Shown here: one piece after another, positions 1-9,336 of the stretch
Numbering within the stretch: position 1 is the first letter of the stretch
Layout: each line of letters begins with the position of its first letter
Assembly (NCBI GenBank): GCA_011046015.1
Contig: DSBO01000164.1
Location: forward strand, 1 to 40,478
Length of the DNA stretch: 40,478 bases
Origin: Thioalkalivibrio sp.
Lineage (GTDB): Bacteria > Pseudomonadota > Gammaproteobacteria > SpSt-1174
Direction: 5' to 3'
Position numbers and translations under genes: made by a program
Notes under the pieces: generated by a model
Told to the model about the DNA's origin: nothing
The model's database searches: none
Seen by the model: only the letters and a program-made list of their open reading frames with translations

Positions 1-820
1 CCATGGCCTCGCGCACGATACGCGTCAGCTGCCGTAGCGGGATTTCCCGGAGGATCAGCACCTCGACGACGAAGACATACACCGCCGTCACGGCAGCGGC
101 CTCGGAGATGGCGAAGTAGCCGCTGTAGATGCCGCCGAGCACGATGACGGGCAGGGGCAGCTCCCAGGCCGCCGCGCGCAGCGCCCGTCCCGCCGAGGGG
201 CGCGACTCGCCGGGGACGGCGAGCTGTGGCGGGCGTTGCCACATCGACCAGGCGGAGAGCAGGACGATCATGAGCAGCCCTGGCAACAGGCCGGCGATGA
301 ACAGGTCGTTGATGCTGACCGGTACCTCGAGCCCCAGTTGCTGAGCGACCACGCCGTAGAGAATCAACGGTAGCGATGGGGCGAACAGCAGACCGAGGCT
401 GCCGGAGCTGGTGACCAGGCCGAGGCTGAAGTGTTCGGTATAGCCAGCCTGTCGCAGTGCCGGATACAGCAGCGCGCCCAGGGCCACGATGGTGACGCCC
501 GAGGCACCGGTGAAGGCCGTGAACAGGGCGCAGGTCGCCAGTGCGATGATGGCCAGTCCGCCGGGCATCCAGCCGAGCAGCGCGTGGCTGAGATCCACCA
601 GGCGTCGTGGTGCGCCGCTTTCCCCCAGCAGGAAGCCGGCAAAGGTGAACAGGGGAATGGCCACCAGCACGGGCAGCTCGGCCAGCCGGTAGATCTCGAT
701 GGCCATGACCATGAGGTCGATGTCGGTGGCGTGGAAACCGGACATGGCGCCGGCGGCGATGACCACGAACAGCGGCGCGCCCAGCAGGGCGATCAGCAAC
801 AGGACGAGGGCGACGATCAT
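1..820 (-). CDS. dctM: TRAP transporter large permease DctM, partial
   Basis: The inner-membrane channel subunit of a tripartite TRAP transporter moves an organic acid-type substrate delivered by the periplasmic receptor, driven by an ion gradient. About 273 codons are visible, against a usual length near 430, and the 3' end lies beyond the window edge. I read the reading frame directly from the minus strand. It begins MIVALVLLLIALLGAPLFV and carries family-typical segments such as AIPLFTFAGFLLGESG, FTGASGVTIVALGALLYPAL and SSGSLGLLFAPSLPLILYG, separated by hydrophobic helices. The ATG overlaps the dctQ stop by ATGA, so translation is probably coupled. It is the last visible gene of the tatT-dctP-dctQ-dctM operon. 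Substrate cannot be read from this subunit. Confidence 0.93.
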   Translation of the reverse strand, partial: MIVALVLLLIALLGAPLFVVIAAGAMSGFHATDIDLMVMAIEIYRLAELPVLVAIPLFTFAGFLLGESGAPRRLVDLSHALLGWMPGGLAIIALATCALFTAFTGASGVTIVALGALLYPALRQAGYTEHFSLGLVTSSGSLGLLFAPSLPLILYGVVAQQLGLEVPVSINDLFIAGLLPGLLMIVLLSAWSMWQRPPQLAVPGESRPSAGRALRAAAWELPLPVIVLGGIYSGYFAISEAAAVTAVYVFVVEVLILREIPLRQLTRIVREAM

Positions 821-1311
821 GTGTGATCGCCATCCGCGCGCGGCGGTGCGCCTCGCAGCGCATGCAGCGCGAAGCGCACGGCAATCAGCGCGAACGACAG
901 TGGCATGATGCTCTCGGCGAGCCACAGCGGCAGGCCGTCGAAGGCGGTGATGCCCGTATCGAACTCCATGGCCACGAAACGCCCGCTGTGCCAGGCGATG
1001 AGGCCGCAGATGGCGGCGGCGAACAGGCGTGTGCCGGTGTAGGCCATGCGGTACAGGAGGGGAGGCAGTGTTCGCGACAGCAGGTCGACGGTGATGTGGC
1101 GGTCCTCGCGGGTGGCCGCCAGTGCGCCGAGCAGCCCCAGCCACAACACCATGATCTTGAGTAGCGGGTCGATCCACACCAGCCCCGAGTCGAACAGGTT
1201 GCGCAGGACGATCTGCAGGGCCGCGAGCAGGATCATGCTTGCGAGCAGCGAGGCCAGCACCGCGTCCTCGATGCGGTGCAACCAGCCGGCGAGTCGATCG
1301 AGCCCCTGCAT
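817..1311 (-). CDS. dctQ: TRAP transporter small permease DctQ
   Basis: The small membrane subunit of the TRAP transporter pairs with DctM in the inner membrane. The 164-residue protein has about four hydrophobic helices (roughly residues 15-38, 47-65, 88-108 and 129-150) and the family-typical stretch LGLLGALAATREDRHITVDLL, in which an xREDxHIxVD-like motif follows helix 2. The length is normal for DctQ. It starts 7 nt after the dctP stop and overlaps dctM by 4 nt, so the three genes are surely one transcript. Confidence 0.92.
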   Translation of the reverse strand: MQGLDRLAGWLHRIEDAVLASLLASMILLAALQIVLRNLFDSGLVWIDPLLKIMVLWLGLLGALAATREDRHITVDLLSRTLPPLLYRMAYTGTRLFAAAICGLIAWHSGRFVAMEFDTGITAFDGLPLWLAESIMPLSFALIAVRFALHALRGAPPRADGDHT

Positions 1312-1318
1312 GTCCTGT

Positions 1319-2338
1319 TCAGTCTGCCCGTGCCTGGGCCCGGTAGGTTGCCAGGTGGGAGCGGATCACGGTGAGCATGTCCGGCGAGTAGACGCCCCTG
1401 GTGCCGAGTCGTTCGATCGAGGTGTTGGCGATCTCGCGCCAGCGTATGAGCTCGTCGGGCGCGGGCGTGACGAACTCGATACCCTGGGCGGCCAGCACCT
1501 CGCGGGCCTTCCGGTTGTCGGTGCGGCTCTGCCTGTCGAGTTCGGCGAAGATGCGACCCATCACCTCGTTCAGGACGCGCTGGTCGCGAGCATCGATGCG
1601 GCGGTAGGCGCGCTGATCGATGATCATCATGCCCATGACGTAGATCAGCGGGATGTCGGTGACGGTCTTCATCCGCGTGTGCCACTGAAACGCGATCGCC
1701 GCGGTCGGCGTCGAGCCGATGGTGTCGATCAGCCCGGTCTGCAGGCCGGTGTAGACGTCGGAGATGGGCAGGGTGATGGGGCTGATGCCCACGGTCTCAT
1801 AGATGGCGGCCGTGATCTGGTCGCCCTGGGGCAGCCAGGACTTCTGGTTGCCCAGGTCCTCGACGCGGCGGATCGGCGCGTCGGACATCAGATAGGCAAA
1901 CCCCCCCTCGCTGAGCCCCACGACCTCGTAGCCCTTTTCCTTGAGGCCCTGGCTGAGCCGGTCATCCATGTGCCCGCGCACATAGTCCACCTCGTCGTAA
2001 TCGCGAAACAGCAAGGGCAGGCTATAGATCTGTGCGTCGGGGTAGATCTCCGCGATGCTGCCGGCCGTGAGTGCCCCGCCGTGTAGCTGGCCGATGCGGA
2101 TCTTCTTGAGCACGGCCTGGTCGGTACCCATGATGCCGCCGGGGTAGAACTTGAGCTTCACCCGGCCCTCCGTGCGTGTCTCGATCTCGGCAGCACCGTC
2201 GCGCATCGCATGCATCCACGAGGTGCCGTCCGGTGCGAGCGTGGCGATCTTGAGGGTGGTCTGGGCCTGCGCGCCGGCGGCGAACAGGCAGCCCAGCAGC
2301 AGGCTCATCAGGAGGATCGGGGCATGTCGGGACATCAT
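1319..2338 (-). CDS. dctP: TRAP transporter periplasmic solute receptor DctP
   Basis: This periplasmic substrate-binding protein of the TRAP transporter has 339 residues, a normal length. The N-terminus (MMSRHAPILLMSLLLG...AGAQAQ) is a Sec signal peptide with cleavage expected after AQA. The mature part starts TTLKIATLAPDGTSW and continues with KFYPGGIMGTDQAVLKKIRIGQLHGG, typical of DctP receptors. The segment DVYTGLQTGLIDTIGSTPTAAIAFQWHTR matches the receptor branch that works with TatT lipoproteins, which fits the gene directly upstream. Two consecutive ATG codons are possible starts and the first is used here. Substrate is unknown: the conserved Arg that binds carboxylate in many DctPs could not be assigned by eye. 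Confidence 0.92.
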   Translation of the reverse strand: MMSRHAPILLMSLLLGCLFAAGAQAQTTLKIATLAPDGTSWMHAMRDGAAEIETRTEGRVKLKFYPGGIMGTDQAVLKKIRIGQLHGGALTAGSIAEIYPDAQIYSLPLLFRDYDEVDYVRGHMDDRLSQGLKEKGYEVVGLSEGGFAYLMSDAPIRRVEDLGNQKSWLPQGDQITAAIYETVGISPITLPISDVYTGLQTGLIDTIGSTPTAAIAFQWHTRMKTVTDIPLIYVMGMMIIDQRAYRRIDARDQRVLNEVMGRIFAELDRQSRTDNRKAREVLAAQGIEFVTPAPDELIRWREIANTSIERLGTRGVYSPDMLTVIRSHLATYRAQARAD

Positions 2339-2355
2339 GATTCCAGGGGTGGAGA

Positions 2356-3204
2356 CTAGAAGTAGTCGTCGGAGCCGGCCAGCAGTCTACGCGCATCGCG
2401 CTGGGCCAGGGTGTTGGTCAGGGTGAGGCGGTGTGCTTCCGGGGCGGCCGCGAGCACGTCCTCCAGCAGCCGGTCGTGCAGTTCCTGGTCGAACATCAGG
2501 CGGGCATAGTGCTGGGCGAACAGGACCTTGGCCATCAGGTCGCGGCCTTCCGACAGTTCGATCGCGCGCTCGAAGTGCGCGCGTGCCACCTCGGGCCTGC
2601 CGCCCATGGCCGGGGGCAGCTGGCTGTGTATGACGCCGAGGTACAGGTGGGCGCTGCCACCGTCGTGCTGTTCGTCGAGTTCCACCACGCGTTCGAGCAG
2701 GGCTCGGACCTTGGGCACGTCGGCCACTGCCTGCCAGTCGTCGCTGTGCTGCCGGATCCAGCCCGCCCATGCCGTCGCCAGGCCGTGCAGTACGGGGACG
2801 TCGTGCCCGCCAGTGGATCGCAGCGCCACCGTGAACGCATCGAAGGGTGCGTCCAGCGCCTCGCACAGGGCGGTGCGGCGGAGGCAGGCGGCGCGTTCGG
2901 CATACTCTCGGGCCCGTGTCGTCAGGCGTTGCGCACGCTCACTCTCATCGACGAACACGCTGGCGTAGGCCCCGTAGAGTCGGGCCCCGGCCAGCAGCAT
3001 CTCCGGGTTGTCCGGCTCGCCCTCGACGAAGCTGTCGATCAGCAGCAGGTAGGCCGGGGCGCCGTCCTTTACCGTTTGCGGGTCATCCTGGTTGAGGATG
3101 GCGACGGACAGGTTGTCGGCCATGCGGTTGGTCGCCGAGGTGATGATGTTGGCGCATCCGGTAGTGCCGAGCAGCAGGAGGACAGGGATCAGCAGGCGCA
3201 TCAT
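2356..3204 (-). CDS. tatT: TRAP-associated TatT-family lipoprotein
   Basis: The 282-residue protein has a lipoprotein-type N-terminus (MMRLLIPVLLLLGTTGC; acylated Cys at 17, with Thr rather than Leu at -3). The body resembles the TRAP transporter T-component family (TatT, TP0956 of Treponema pallidum): NPEMLLAGARLYGAYASVFV near residues 66-85, a Leu-Gly-Val plus LPPAMGGRPEVARAHFERAIELS block near 200-230, and TLTNTLAQRDARRLLAGSDDYF at the C-terminus. Known TatT is an all-helical TPR-like trimer that binds the DctP-type receptor TatP. The gene lies 17 nt upstream of dctP, as expected for such a pair. Probable location is the periplasmic face of a membrane. The family call is from memory of sequence patterns, without a search. 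Confidence 0.82.
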   Translation of the reverse strand: MMRLLIPVLLLLGTTGCANIITSATNRMADNLSVAILNQDDPQTVKDGAPAYLLLIDSFVEGEPDNPEMLLAGARLYGAYASVFVDESERAQRLTTRAREYAERAACLRRTALCEALDAPFDAFTVALRSTGGHDVPVLHGLATAWAGWIRQHSDDWQAVADVPKVRALLERVVELDEQHDGGSAHLYLGVIHSQLPPAMGGRPEVARAHFERAIELSEGRDLMAKVLFAQHYARLMFDQELHDRLLEDVLAAAPEAHRLTLTNTLAQRDARRLLAGSDDYF

Positions 3205-3271
3205 GTGGTTATTCTAGCGTATTCCGGCATCGGGCCAGTACTTTCGGCGCCGCAGCGCTAGTGACAGGACA

Positions 3272-4630
<1,359 letters not shown>

Positions 4631-4633
4631 GGC

Positions 4634-5920
4634 TCAGTCTTCCGTCATCTGGCCGCCATACTGCGGCAGGCGGTCGCGCAGGCGCAGCGTCTTGATGGCG
4701 TTGTTCTTCACCTGCAGTACCTCGATCGGGTAGCCGGCGATCAGGAACGAGGTGCCGGGTTCGGGGATGGACTCCATGTGTTCCAGCACCAGTCCGTTGA
4801 GGGTGCGAGGGCCCTCGGTGGGCAGTTCCCAGCCCAGCGCCCGGTTGATGGCGCGGATATGCACGCCACCGTCGACGAGATAGCTGCCGTCGTCCTGTTC
4901 GTGCACGTCCCGGCCATAGTCGCCGGGTGCGGTGGTGAACTCGCCGACGATCTCCTCCAGCAGGTCCTCGAGCGTCACAAGTCCCTGGATGTCACCGTAC
5001 TCGTCGACGACCAGGCCGATGCGGCGGCGCTTCTTCTGGAAGTTCAGCAGCTGCTGGTTGAGGGGCGTGCTCTCCGGGATGAAATACGGCTCGCGCAGGT
5101 TGACCTCGACGTGCTCGCGCGTGAGTTCATCGCTCAGGATCAGATCCATGACCTTGCGCAGGTGCAGGAAGCCTAGCACGTTGTCGATGCTGCCGCGGTA
5201 GACCGGCAGGCGCGTGTAGCTGCTCTGCCGGATCTGTTCGACCACCTTGTCCCAGTCCTCCTCGAGGTCGATGCCGACGATGTCCTTGCGCGGGATCATG
5301 ATGTCCTCGACCGTGATCTTCTCCAGGTCGAGGATGCCGAGCAGCATCTTGCGATGGCGGCGCGGAATGAGGCTGCCGGCCTCGGCGACCACGGAACGCA
5401 GCTCCTCGCGGCTCAGGGCCTGGCCGGGACCACCCGCGTCGTGCAGGCCGAACACGCGCAGGATGGAATTGGCAAACAGGTTGACGAGCCATACCAGCGG
5501 GTAACTCACCACCAGAAGGGGGACGTACACGAACGCGGCCGGGAAGGCGATCTTCTCGGAATGCAGGGCACCGACGGTCTTCGGGGCGACTTCGGCGAAG
5601 ATCAGCAGGGCCAGGGTGAGCAGGCCGGTGGCAATCGCGATGCCGGCATCGCCATACAGCCGCAGGCCGATGAAGGTCGCCAGCTGCGTGATCACGATAT
5701 TGACCAGGTTGTTGCCCAGCAGGATCAGGCCGATCAGCCGGTCGGGCTGGCTCAGCAGACGCTGGGCGCGCATCGCGCCGGGATGACCCTGGTCGGCGAG
5801 GTGGCGCAGACGGTAGCGGTTCAGCGACATCAGCGCTGTCTCGGAACCGGAGAAGAAGCCCGAAAACAGGAACAGGACGAACAGCCCGCCGAACAGAAAA
5901 CCTAGGGGAATCTGGTCCAA
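4634..5920 (-). CDS. CNNM/CorC-family (HlyC/CorC) transporter, YfjD-like
   Basis: This is a membrane protein of the DUF21-CBS-CorC_HlyC family (E. coli YfjD/CorB type), linked to Mg2+ or cation transport and resistance. From the chosen start it has 428 residues. A DUF21 membrane domain comes first (about 1-185, beginning LDQIPLGFLFGGLFVLFLFSG then FFSGSETALMSLNRYRLRHL), then a CBS pair (about 205-320, with IMIPRKDIVGID and GLVTLEDLLEEIVGEF), then a C-terminal CorC_HlyC domain. I place the start at TTG 5920. The longer reading from TTG 5983 would begin inside a clear -35 box, and family members begin at this point. It is the first gene of the minus-strand run into radA and the TRAP operon, downstream of ypjD as in other gammaproteobacteria. 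Confidence 0.93.
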   Translation of the reverse strand: MDQIPLGFLFGGLFVLFLFSGFFSGSETALMSLNRYRLRHLADQGHPGAMRAQRLLSQPDRLIGLILLGNNLVNIVITQLATFIGLRLYGDAGIAIATGLLTLALLIFAEVAPKTVGALHSEKIAFPAAFVYVPLLVVSYPLVWLVNLFANSILRVFGLHDAGGPGQALSREELRSVVAEAGSLIPRRHRKMLLGILDLEKITVEDIMIPRKDIVGIDLEEDWDKVVEQIRQSSYTRLPVYRGSIDNVLGFLHLRKVMDLILSDELTREHVEVNLREPYFIPESTPLNQQLLNFQKKRRRIGLVVDEYGDIQGLVTLEDLLEEIVGEFTTAPGDYGRDVHEQDDGSYLVDGGVHIRAINRALGWELPTEGPRTLNGLVLEHMESIPEPGTSFLIAGYPIEVLQVKNNAIKTLRLRDRLPQYGGQMTED

Positions 5921-5953
5921 GACGTCTGGAAACCGTGATATGGGTGATCGGAA

Positions 5954-5983
5954 ATTAGACGGGCCGGGCGCCCCGGCTGTCAA
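5954..5983 (-). promoter_or_regulatory. Sigma-70 promoter of the corC-type gene
   Basis: On the minus strand TTGACA (5983-5978) is followed after 18 nt by TCTAAT (5959-5954): six of six at -35 and five of six at -10. Transcription would start near 5947, giving a leader of about 27 nt to the TTG start at 5920. It lies in the 79-nt space after ypjD and probably drives corC-type gene, radA and possibly the TRAP genes. Confidence 0.75.
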
Positions 5984-5999
5984 GGCGGGGGACGTGCTC

Positions 6000-6812
6000 T
6001 CAGGCCTGGCCCAGGATCAGTTCGATCACGAGCTTGCTGCCGAAGTAGGCCAGCATGAGAAAGACGAAGCCGCCCAGGGTCCAGCGGATGGCCTTGCGCC
6101 CGCGCCAGCCGAAGCGCCAGCGTCCGAACAGCAGGGTGGCGAACAGGCCCCAGGCCACGATCGAGAGCGCGGTCTTGTGGACCTGCTGCTGCGCGAAAAT
6201 GTCCTCGAGGTAGATGAAGCCGGTGATCAGGCTGGCGCTGAGCAGCACGAAACCAACGCCGAGCAGCTGGAACAGCAGGCATTCCATGTGTTGCAAGGGT
6301 GGCAGGGCGCGCAGCAGTCCGCCCGGACGATGGGTATGCAGGTGGCGATCCTGGAACCACAGCACCATGGCCTGCAGGGCGGCGAGCCCGAGCATGCTAT
6401 AGGCCAGCAGTGACAGGAAGATGTGGATGTCGAGGCCGCGCTGGCTCGAGGCCGGCGTGAAGCTGATCTCCGGGACGAAGCGATCCAGCAGCACGGCGAT
6501 GATCGCCAGCGGCAGCAGCAGCAGGCCGATGTTCTCGACCGGACGTTTGAGGCTTGCGAAGAGCAGCAGGGCGACCATCAGCCAGGTCACCGAGGAGAGT
6601 GCGTGAAAAAAGCCCAGATCGAGTCCCGCCGGGGTGAGCACGACGCGGTAGGCGACGACGGCATGCAACAGTACCGCCCCGCTCCAGGTGAGCAGCACCA
6701 GCTCGCGCGATATCGCTCCGTGGCCGGTGGCCAATGCGCGCACGCGCAAACCGATGGCGCCGGTGGTGGCCAGGTAGAGCGCGACCGCGAGCAGGCTGAG
6801 GGCAGTGATCAT
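6000..6812 (-). CDS. ypjD: YpjD/CcsA-like cytochrome c assembly-family membrane protein
   Basis: This integral membrane protein of the CcsA/CcmC-like superfamily corresponds to the YpjD group found next to ffh; its exact role is not settled. From ATG 6812 it has 270 residues (E. coli YpjD is about 263). It shows about eight hydrophobic helices, starting MITALSLLAVALYLATTGA. The stretch SQRGLDIHIFLSLLAYSMLGLAALQAMVL near the middle has the family's conserved His in a helix, and the second His-containing segment is AQQQVHKTALSIVAWGLFATLL. The frame stays open upstream to 6935, but that part is Arg-rich, non-hydrophobic and overlaps the promoter of the divergent gene, so I rejected it. It is divergent from the phosphodiesterase gene. 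Confidence 0.9.
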   Translation of the reverse strand: MITALSLLAVALYLATTGAIGLRVRALATGHGAISRELVLLTWSGAVLLHAVVAYRVVLTPAGLDLGFFHALSSVTWLMVALLLFASLKRPVENIGLLLLPLAIIAVLLDRFVPEISFTPASSQRGLDIHIFLSLLAYSMLGLAALQAMVLWFQDRHLHTHRPGGLLRALPPLQHMECLLFQLLGVGFVLLSASLITGFIYLEDIFAQQQVHKTALSIVAWGLFATLLFGRWRFGWRGRKAIRWTLGGFVFLMLAYFGSKLVIELILGQA

Positions 6813-6891
6813 GGGTGAGTCGGGTTGTTGTCCTTGTAGGGAAGTGATGATTGCATATTCGGTCCGTTGCGTGAACCTCGTAGCAACTCGT

Positions 6892-6920
6892 TTGCCGTAT
6901 TTGTGACGCCTTTTTATAGT
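6892..6920 (+). promoter_or_regulatory. Sigma-70 promoter of the phosphodiesterase-ffh unit, with overlapping dyad
   Basis: TTGCCG (6892-6897), a 17-nt spacer and TATAGT (6915-6920) make a good sigma-70 match. An inverted repeat GTGAC (6903-6907) / GTCAC (6919-6923) with a 12-nt centre overlaps the -10 box and could be an operator. The start would fall near 6927, leaving a leader of roughly 55 nt. Confidence 0.6.
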
Positions 6921-6983
6921 CACTCCCCTCGACATCGTGTAGCATCGAAGTCAATCAGGGGAATTCTTAATGAATACAGCATC

Positions 6984-7751
6984 ATGCAGCTGACCGTACT
7001 GGGCTGTAGCGGCGGAATCGGGGCTGGGTTGGGAACGACCTCGCTGCTGATCGACGACGACATCCTCATCGACTGTGGAACCGGGGCCGGTCAGCTCAGC
7101 CTCGAGGCCATGGCGCGCCTGCGTCACGTCTTTATCACGCACACGCACCTCGATCACATCGCGGCACTGCCCCTGCTCATCGACACCCTTTTCGACCAGC
7201 TGCAGGGGCGCCCGCTCACGGTGCATGCCCAGCCCGAAAGCATCGAGGTGCTGCGTACGCACGTGTTCAACTGGCAGGTCTGGCCGGATTTCTTCGAGCT
7301 CCCCGATCGCGACCATCCGGTGGTGCGCTTCGAACCCATGTCGCCGGGCACGCCGGTCGAGCTCGGCGGGCGGACGCTGGAGATGATTCCGGTCAATCAC
7401 GCCGTGCCAACGGTGGGCTACTGCGTGCGCGGCGGTGAGTCGGTAATCGCCTTCAGTGGCGACACCACCAGCAACGACAGCCTGTGGGAGGCGCTGAACC
7501 GGGAGCCGCAACTGGACATGCTCATCGTCGAGTGTGCCTTCGCCAACGAGGAGCGGGCCCTCAGCGACATCGCGCGGCACTACTGCCCCGAGACCCTGGG
7601 CGTGGACCTGGCCAAGCTGCGTCATCGGCCGCAGACCTACATCACCCATCTCAAGTCCGGCGATGAGGAGCGCATCATGGCCCAGCTCCAGACCGGTATG
7701 CCCGAGCGGGGCCTCAGGCGCCTGCGCAGCGGCGACGTTTTCCAGTTATAA
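6984..7751 (+). CDS. Metallo-beta-lactamase-fold cyclic-nucleotide phosphodiesterase, class II type
   Basis: The 255-residue protein has a metallo-beta-lactamase fold and a class II 3',5'-cyclic-nucleotide phosphodiesterase pattern; it likely hydrolyses cAMP or a related cyclic nucleotide in the cytoplasm. Metal ligands are visible in order: HTHLDH near residues 52-57, the His of PVNHAVP near 138, the Asp of AFSGDTTSND near 158, and the His of YITHLKSGDE near 220. No signal peptide is present. The start is ATG 6984 (MQLTVLGCSGG). The only good ribosome-binding site (AGGGG at 6957-6961) sits 22 nt away and instead suits a seven-codon leader frame at 6970-6993. A dyad separates the gene from ffh 66 nt downstream. 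A related hydrolase activity cannot be excluded. Confidence 0.82.
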   Translation: MQLTVLGCSGGIGAGLGTTSLLIDDDILIDCGTGAGQLSLEAMARLRHVFITHTHLDHIAALPLLIDTLFDQLQGRPLTVHAQPESIEVLRTHVFNWQVWPDFFELPDRDHPVVRFEPMSPGTPVELGGRTLEMIPVNHAVPTVGYCVRGGESVIAFSGDTTSNDSLWEALNREPQLDMLIVECAFANEERALSDIARHYCPETLGVDLAKLRHRPQTYITHLKSGDEERIMAQLQTGMPERGLRRLRSGDVFQL

Positions 7752-7768
7752 TGTCCACCCCGATTTCC

Positions 7769-7799
7769 CGACGGCCCGCCGCCACGCGCTGGGCCGTCG
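7769..7799 (+). terminator. Hairpin between phosphodiesterase gene and ffh
   Basis: CGACGGCCC (7769-7777) and GGGCCGTCG (7791-7799) pair perfectly over 9 bp around a 13-nt loop. No T-run follows, so it may be a weak or Rho-assisted terminator or an RNA-stability element rather than a strong terminator. Confidence 0.45.
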
Positions 7800-7817
7800 T
7801 CGCCATTGCGGAACAGC

Positions 7818-9176
7818 ATGTTTGAGAATCTCACAGATCGTCTAGCCGGCACCGTCAAGCGCCTGCGCGGCCAGACCCGGCTCACCGAGGACAACATCAA
7901 GGAGACCCTGCGCGAGGTGCGCATGGCCCTGCTTGAGGCCGACGTGGCCCTGCCGGTGGTCAAGGCCATCGTCGAGCACGTGCGCGAACGCGCGGTGGGC
8001 CAGGAGGTGCTGCAAAGCCTCTCGCCCGGCCAGGCCTTCGTCAAGATCGTCAACGACGAGCTCGTCCACATCATGGGCGATGCCAACGAGTCGCTGCATC
8101 TTGCGACCCAGCCCCCCGCCGTGGTGCTGATGGCCGGCCTGCAGGGTGCGGGCAAGACCACCACCGTCGGCAAGCTGGCGCGCTTCCTCAAGGAGCGCGA
8201 GCACAAGTCGGTGATGGTGGTCTCGGCCGACGTCTACCGTCCGGCCGCCATCAAGCAGCTCGAGACCCTGGCCGGCGAGGTGGGGGTGGACTTCTACGCC
8301 AGCGCCGCCGACCAGGACCCGCTCGCAATCGTCAATGGCGCCATCGATGCCGCGCGCAAGCAGTTCAAGGACGTGCTCATCGTCGATACGGCCGGCCGTC
8401 TGCACATCGACGACGAGATGATGGGCGAGATCCAGCGTATCCACACGGCCATCAAGCCGGTGGAGACCCTGTTCGTCGTCGACGCCATGACCGGTCAGGA
8501 CGCCGCCAACACCGCCAAGGCCTTCAATGATGCCCTGCCGCTCACCGGCGTGGTGCTGACCAAGGCCGACGGCGACGCCCGCGGCGGCGCCGCGCTGTCG
8601 GTGCGCCACATCACCGGCAAGCCGATCAAGTTCATCGGTGTGGGCGAGCGCTCCAGCGCGCTCGAACCCTTCCATCCGGATCGTATCGCCTCGCGCATAC
8701 TCGGCATGGGCGACGTGCTCAGCCTGGTGGAGGAGGCGCACCGCAAGGTCGACAAGGACAAGGCCGAGAAGCTCGCGAAGAAGATTCAGAGGGGCAAGGG
8801 CTTCGATCTCGAGGACCTGCGTGACCAGCTCCAGCAGATGCTTTCCATGGGTGGCATCGGTTCCCTGCTCGACAAGCTGCCCGGGGTCGGCAACGTGCCC
8901 GACGCGGTCAAGCAGCAGGCCAACGACGGGGAGATCAAGCGCATGATCGCCATCATCAACTCGATGACGAGGCAGGAGCGCCGCTTCCCCGATATCATCA
9001 AGGGGTCGCGCAAGCGACGTATCGCCGGCGGCTCGGGCACCCAGGTGCAGGACGTCAACCGCCTGCTCAAGCAGCACACGCAGATGAGCAAGGCGATGAA
9101 GAAGTTTTCCAAGGGCGGGATGGGCAAGATGATGCGCATGATGAAGGGCAAGATGCCCCCCGGCATGCCCTTTTGA
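7818..9176 (+). CDS. ffh: Signal recognition particle protein Ffh
   Basis: Ffh is the SRP GTPase that, with 4.5S RNA, binds signal sequences on ribosomes and targets membrane proteins to FtsY. It has 452 residues, as in E. coli (453). A helical N domain (1-90) is followed by the G domain with P-loop GLQGAGKTT (107-115), the DTAGR motif, and TKADGDARGGAALS. A Met-rich M domain closes the protein, ending KMMRMMKGKMPPGMPF. The start is ATG 7818; the frame opens 12 nt earlier at a TTG with no support. It precedes rpsP, as in many gammaproteobacteria. Confidence 0.98.
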   Translation: MFENLTDRLAGTVKRLRGQTRLTEDNIKETLREVRMALLEADVALPVVKAIVEHVRERAVGQEVLQSLSPGQAFVKIVNDELVHIMGDANESLHLATQPPAVVLMAGLQGAGKTTTVGKLARFLKEREHKSVMVVSADVYRPAAIKQLETLAGEVGVDFYASAADQDPLAIVNGAIDAARKQFKDVLIVDTAGRLHIDDEMMGEIQRIHTAIKPVETLFVVDAMTGQDAANTAKAFNDALPLTGVVLTKADGDARGGAALSVRHITGKPIKFIGVGERSSALEPFHPDRIASRILGMGDVLSLVEEAHRKVDKDKAEKLAKKIQRGKGFDLEDLRDQLQQMLSMGGIGSLLDKLPGVGNVPDAVKQQANDGEIKRMIAIINSMTRQERRFPDIIKGSRKRRIAGGSGTQVQDVNRLLKQHTQMSKAMKKFSKGGMGKMMRMMKGKMPPGMPF

Positions 9177-9218
9177 GCCCGCGTGGGGCGGGGGCACGCG
9201 CCTGTTGCCTGATTCCCC

Positions 9219-9246
9219 TTCACTTTTTTCCAAAAAGCTGTACAAT
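9219..9246 (+). promoter_or_regulatory. Putative promoter of the rpsP operon
   Basis: TTCACT (9219-9224), a 16-nt spacer and TACAAT (9241-9246) lie in an AT-richer patch of the 160-nt ffh-rpsP gap. The predicted leader is about 85 nt. The rpsP ribosome-binding site AAGGT (9323-9327) is well spaced from ATG 9337. Confidence 0.55.
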
Positions 9247-9336
9247 TCGCCGTCTATTTTCGCCGTGGTGTAGGCAGTAGCCCGGCGGGTATGCGGAATT
9301 TCCGAAAAATTGCTGTATTAACAAGGTCTTAGCTAA

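Noticed and set aside
3205..3271. TAGAAT at 3216-3211 (minus) as a tatT promoter
   Set aside because: Its transcript would start at the tatT ATG, giving a leaderless mRNA, and the -35 is poor.
5921..5983. Longer N-terminus of the corC-type gene from TTG 5983
   Set aside because: It starts inside the -35 box and family members begin at the DQIPLGFLFG-type sequence.
9177..9218. CGCGTG/CACGCG stem after ffh as a terminator
   Set aside because: Only 6 bp with a 9-nt G-rich loop and no T-run directly after it.
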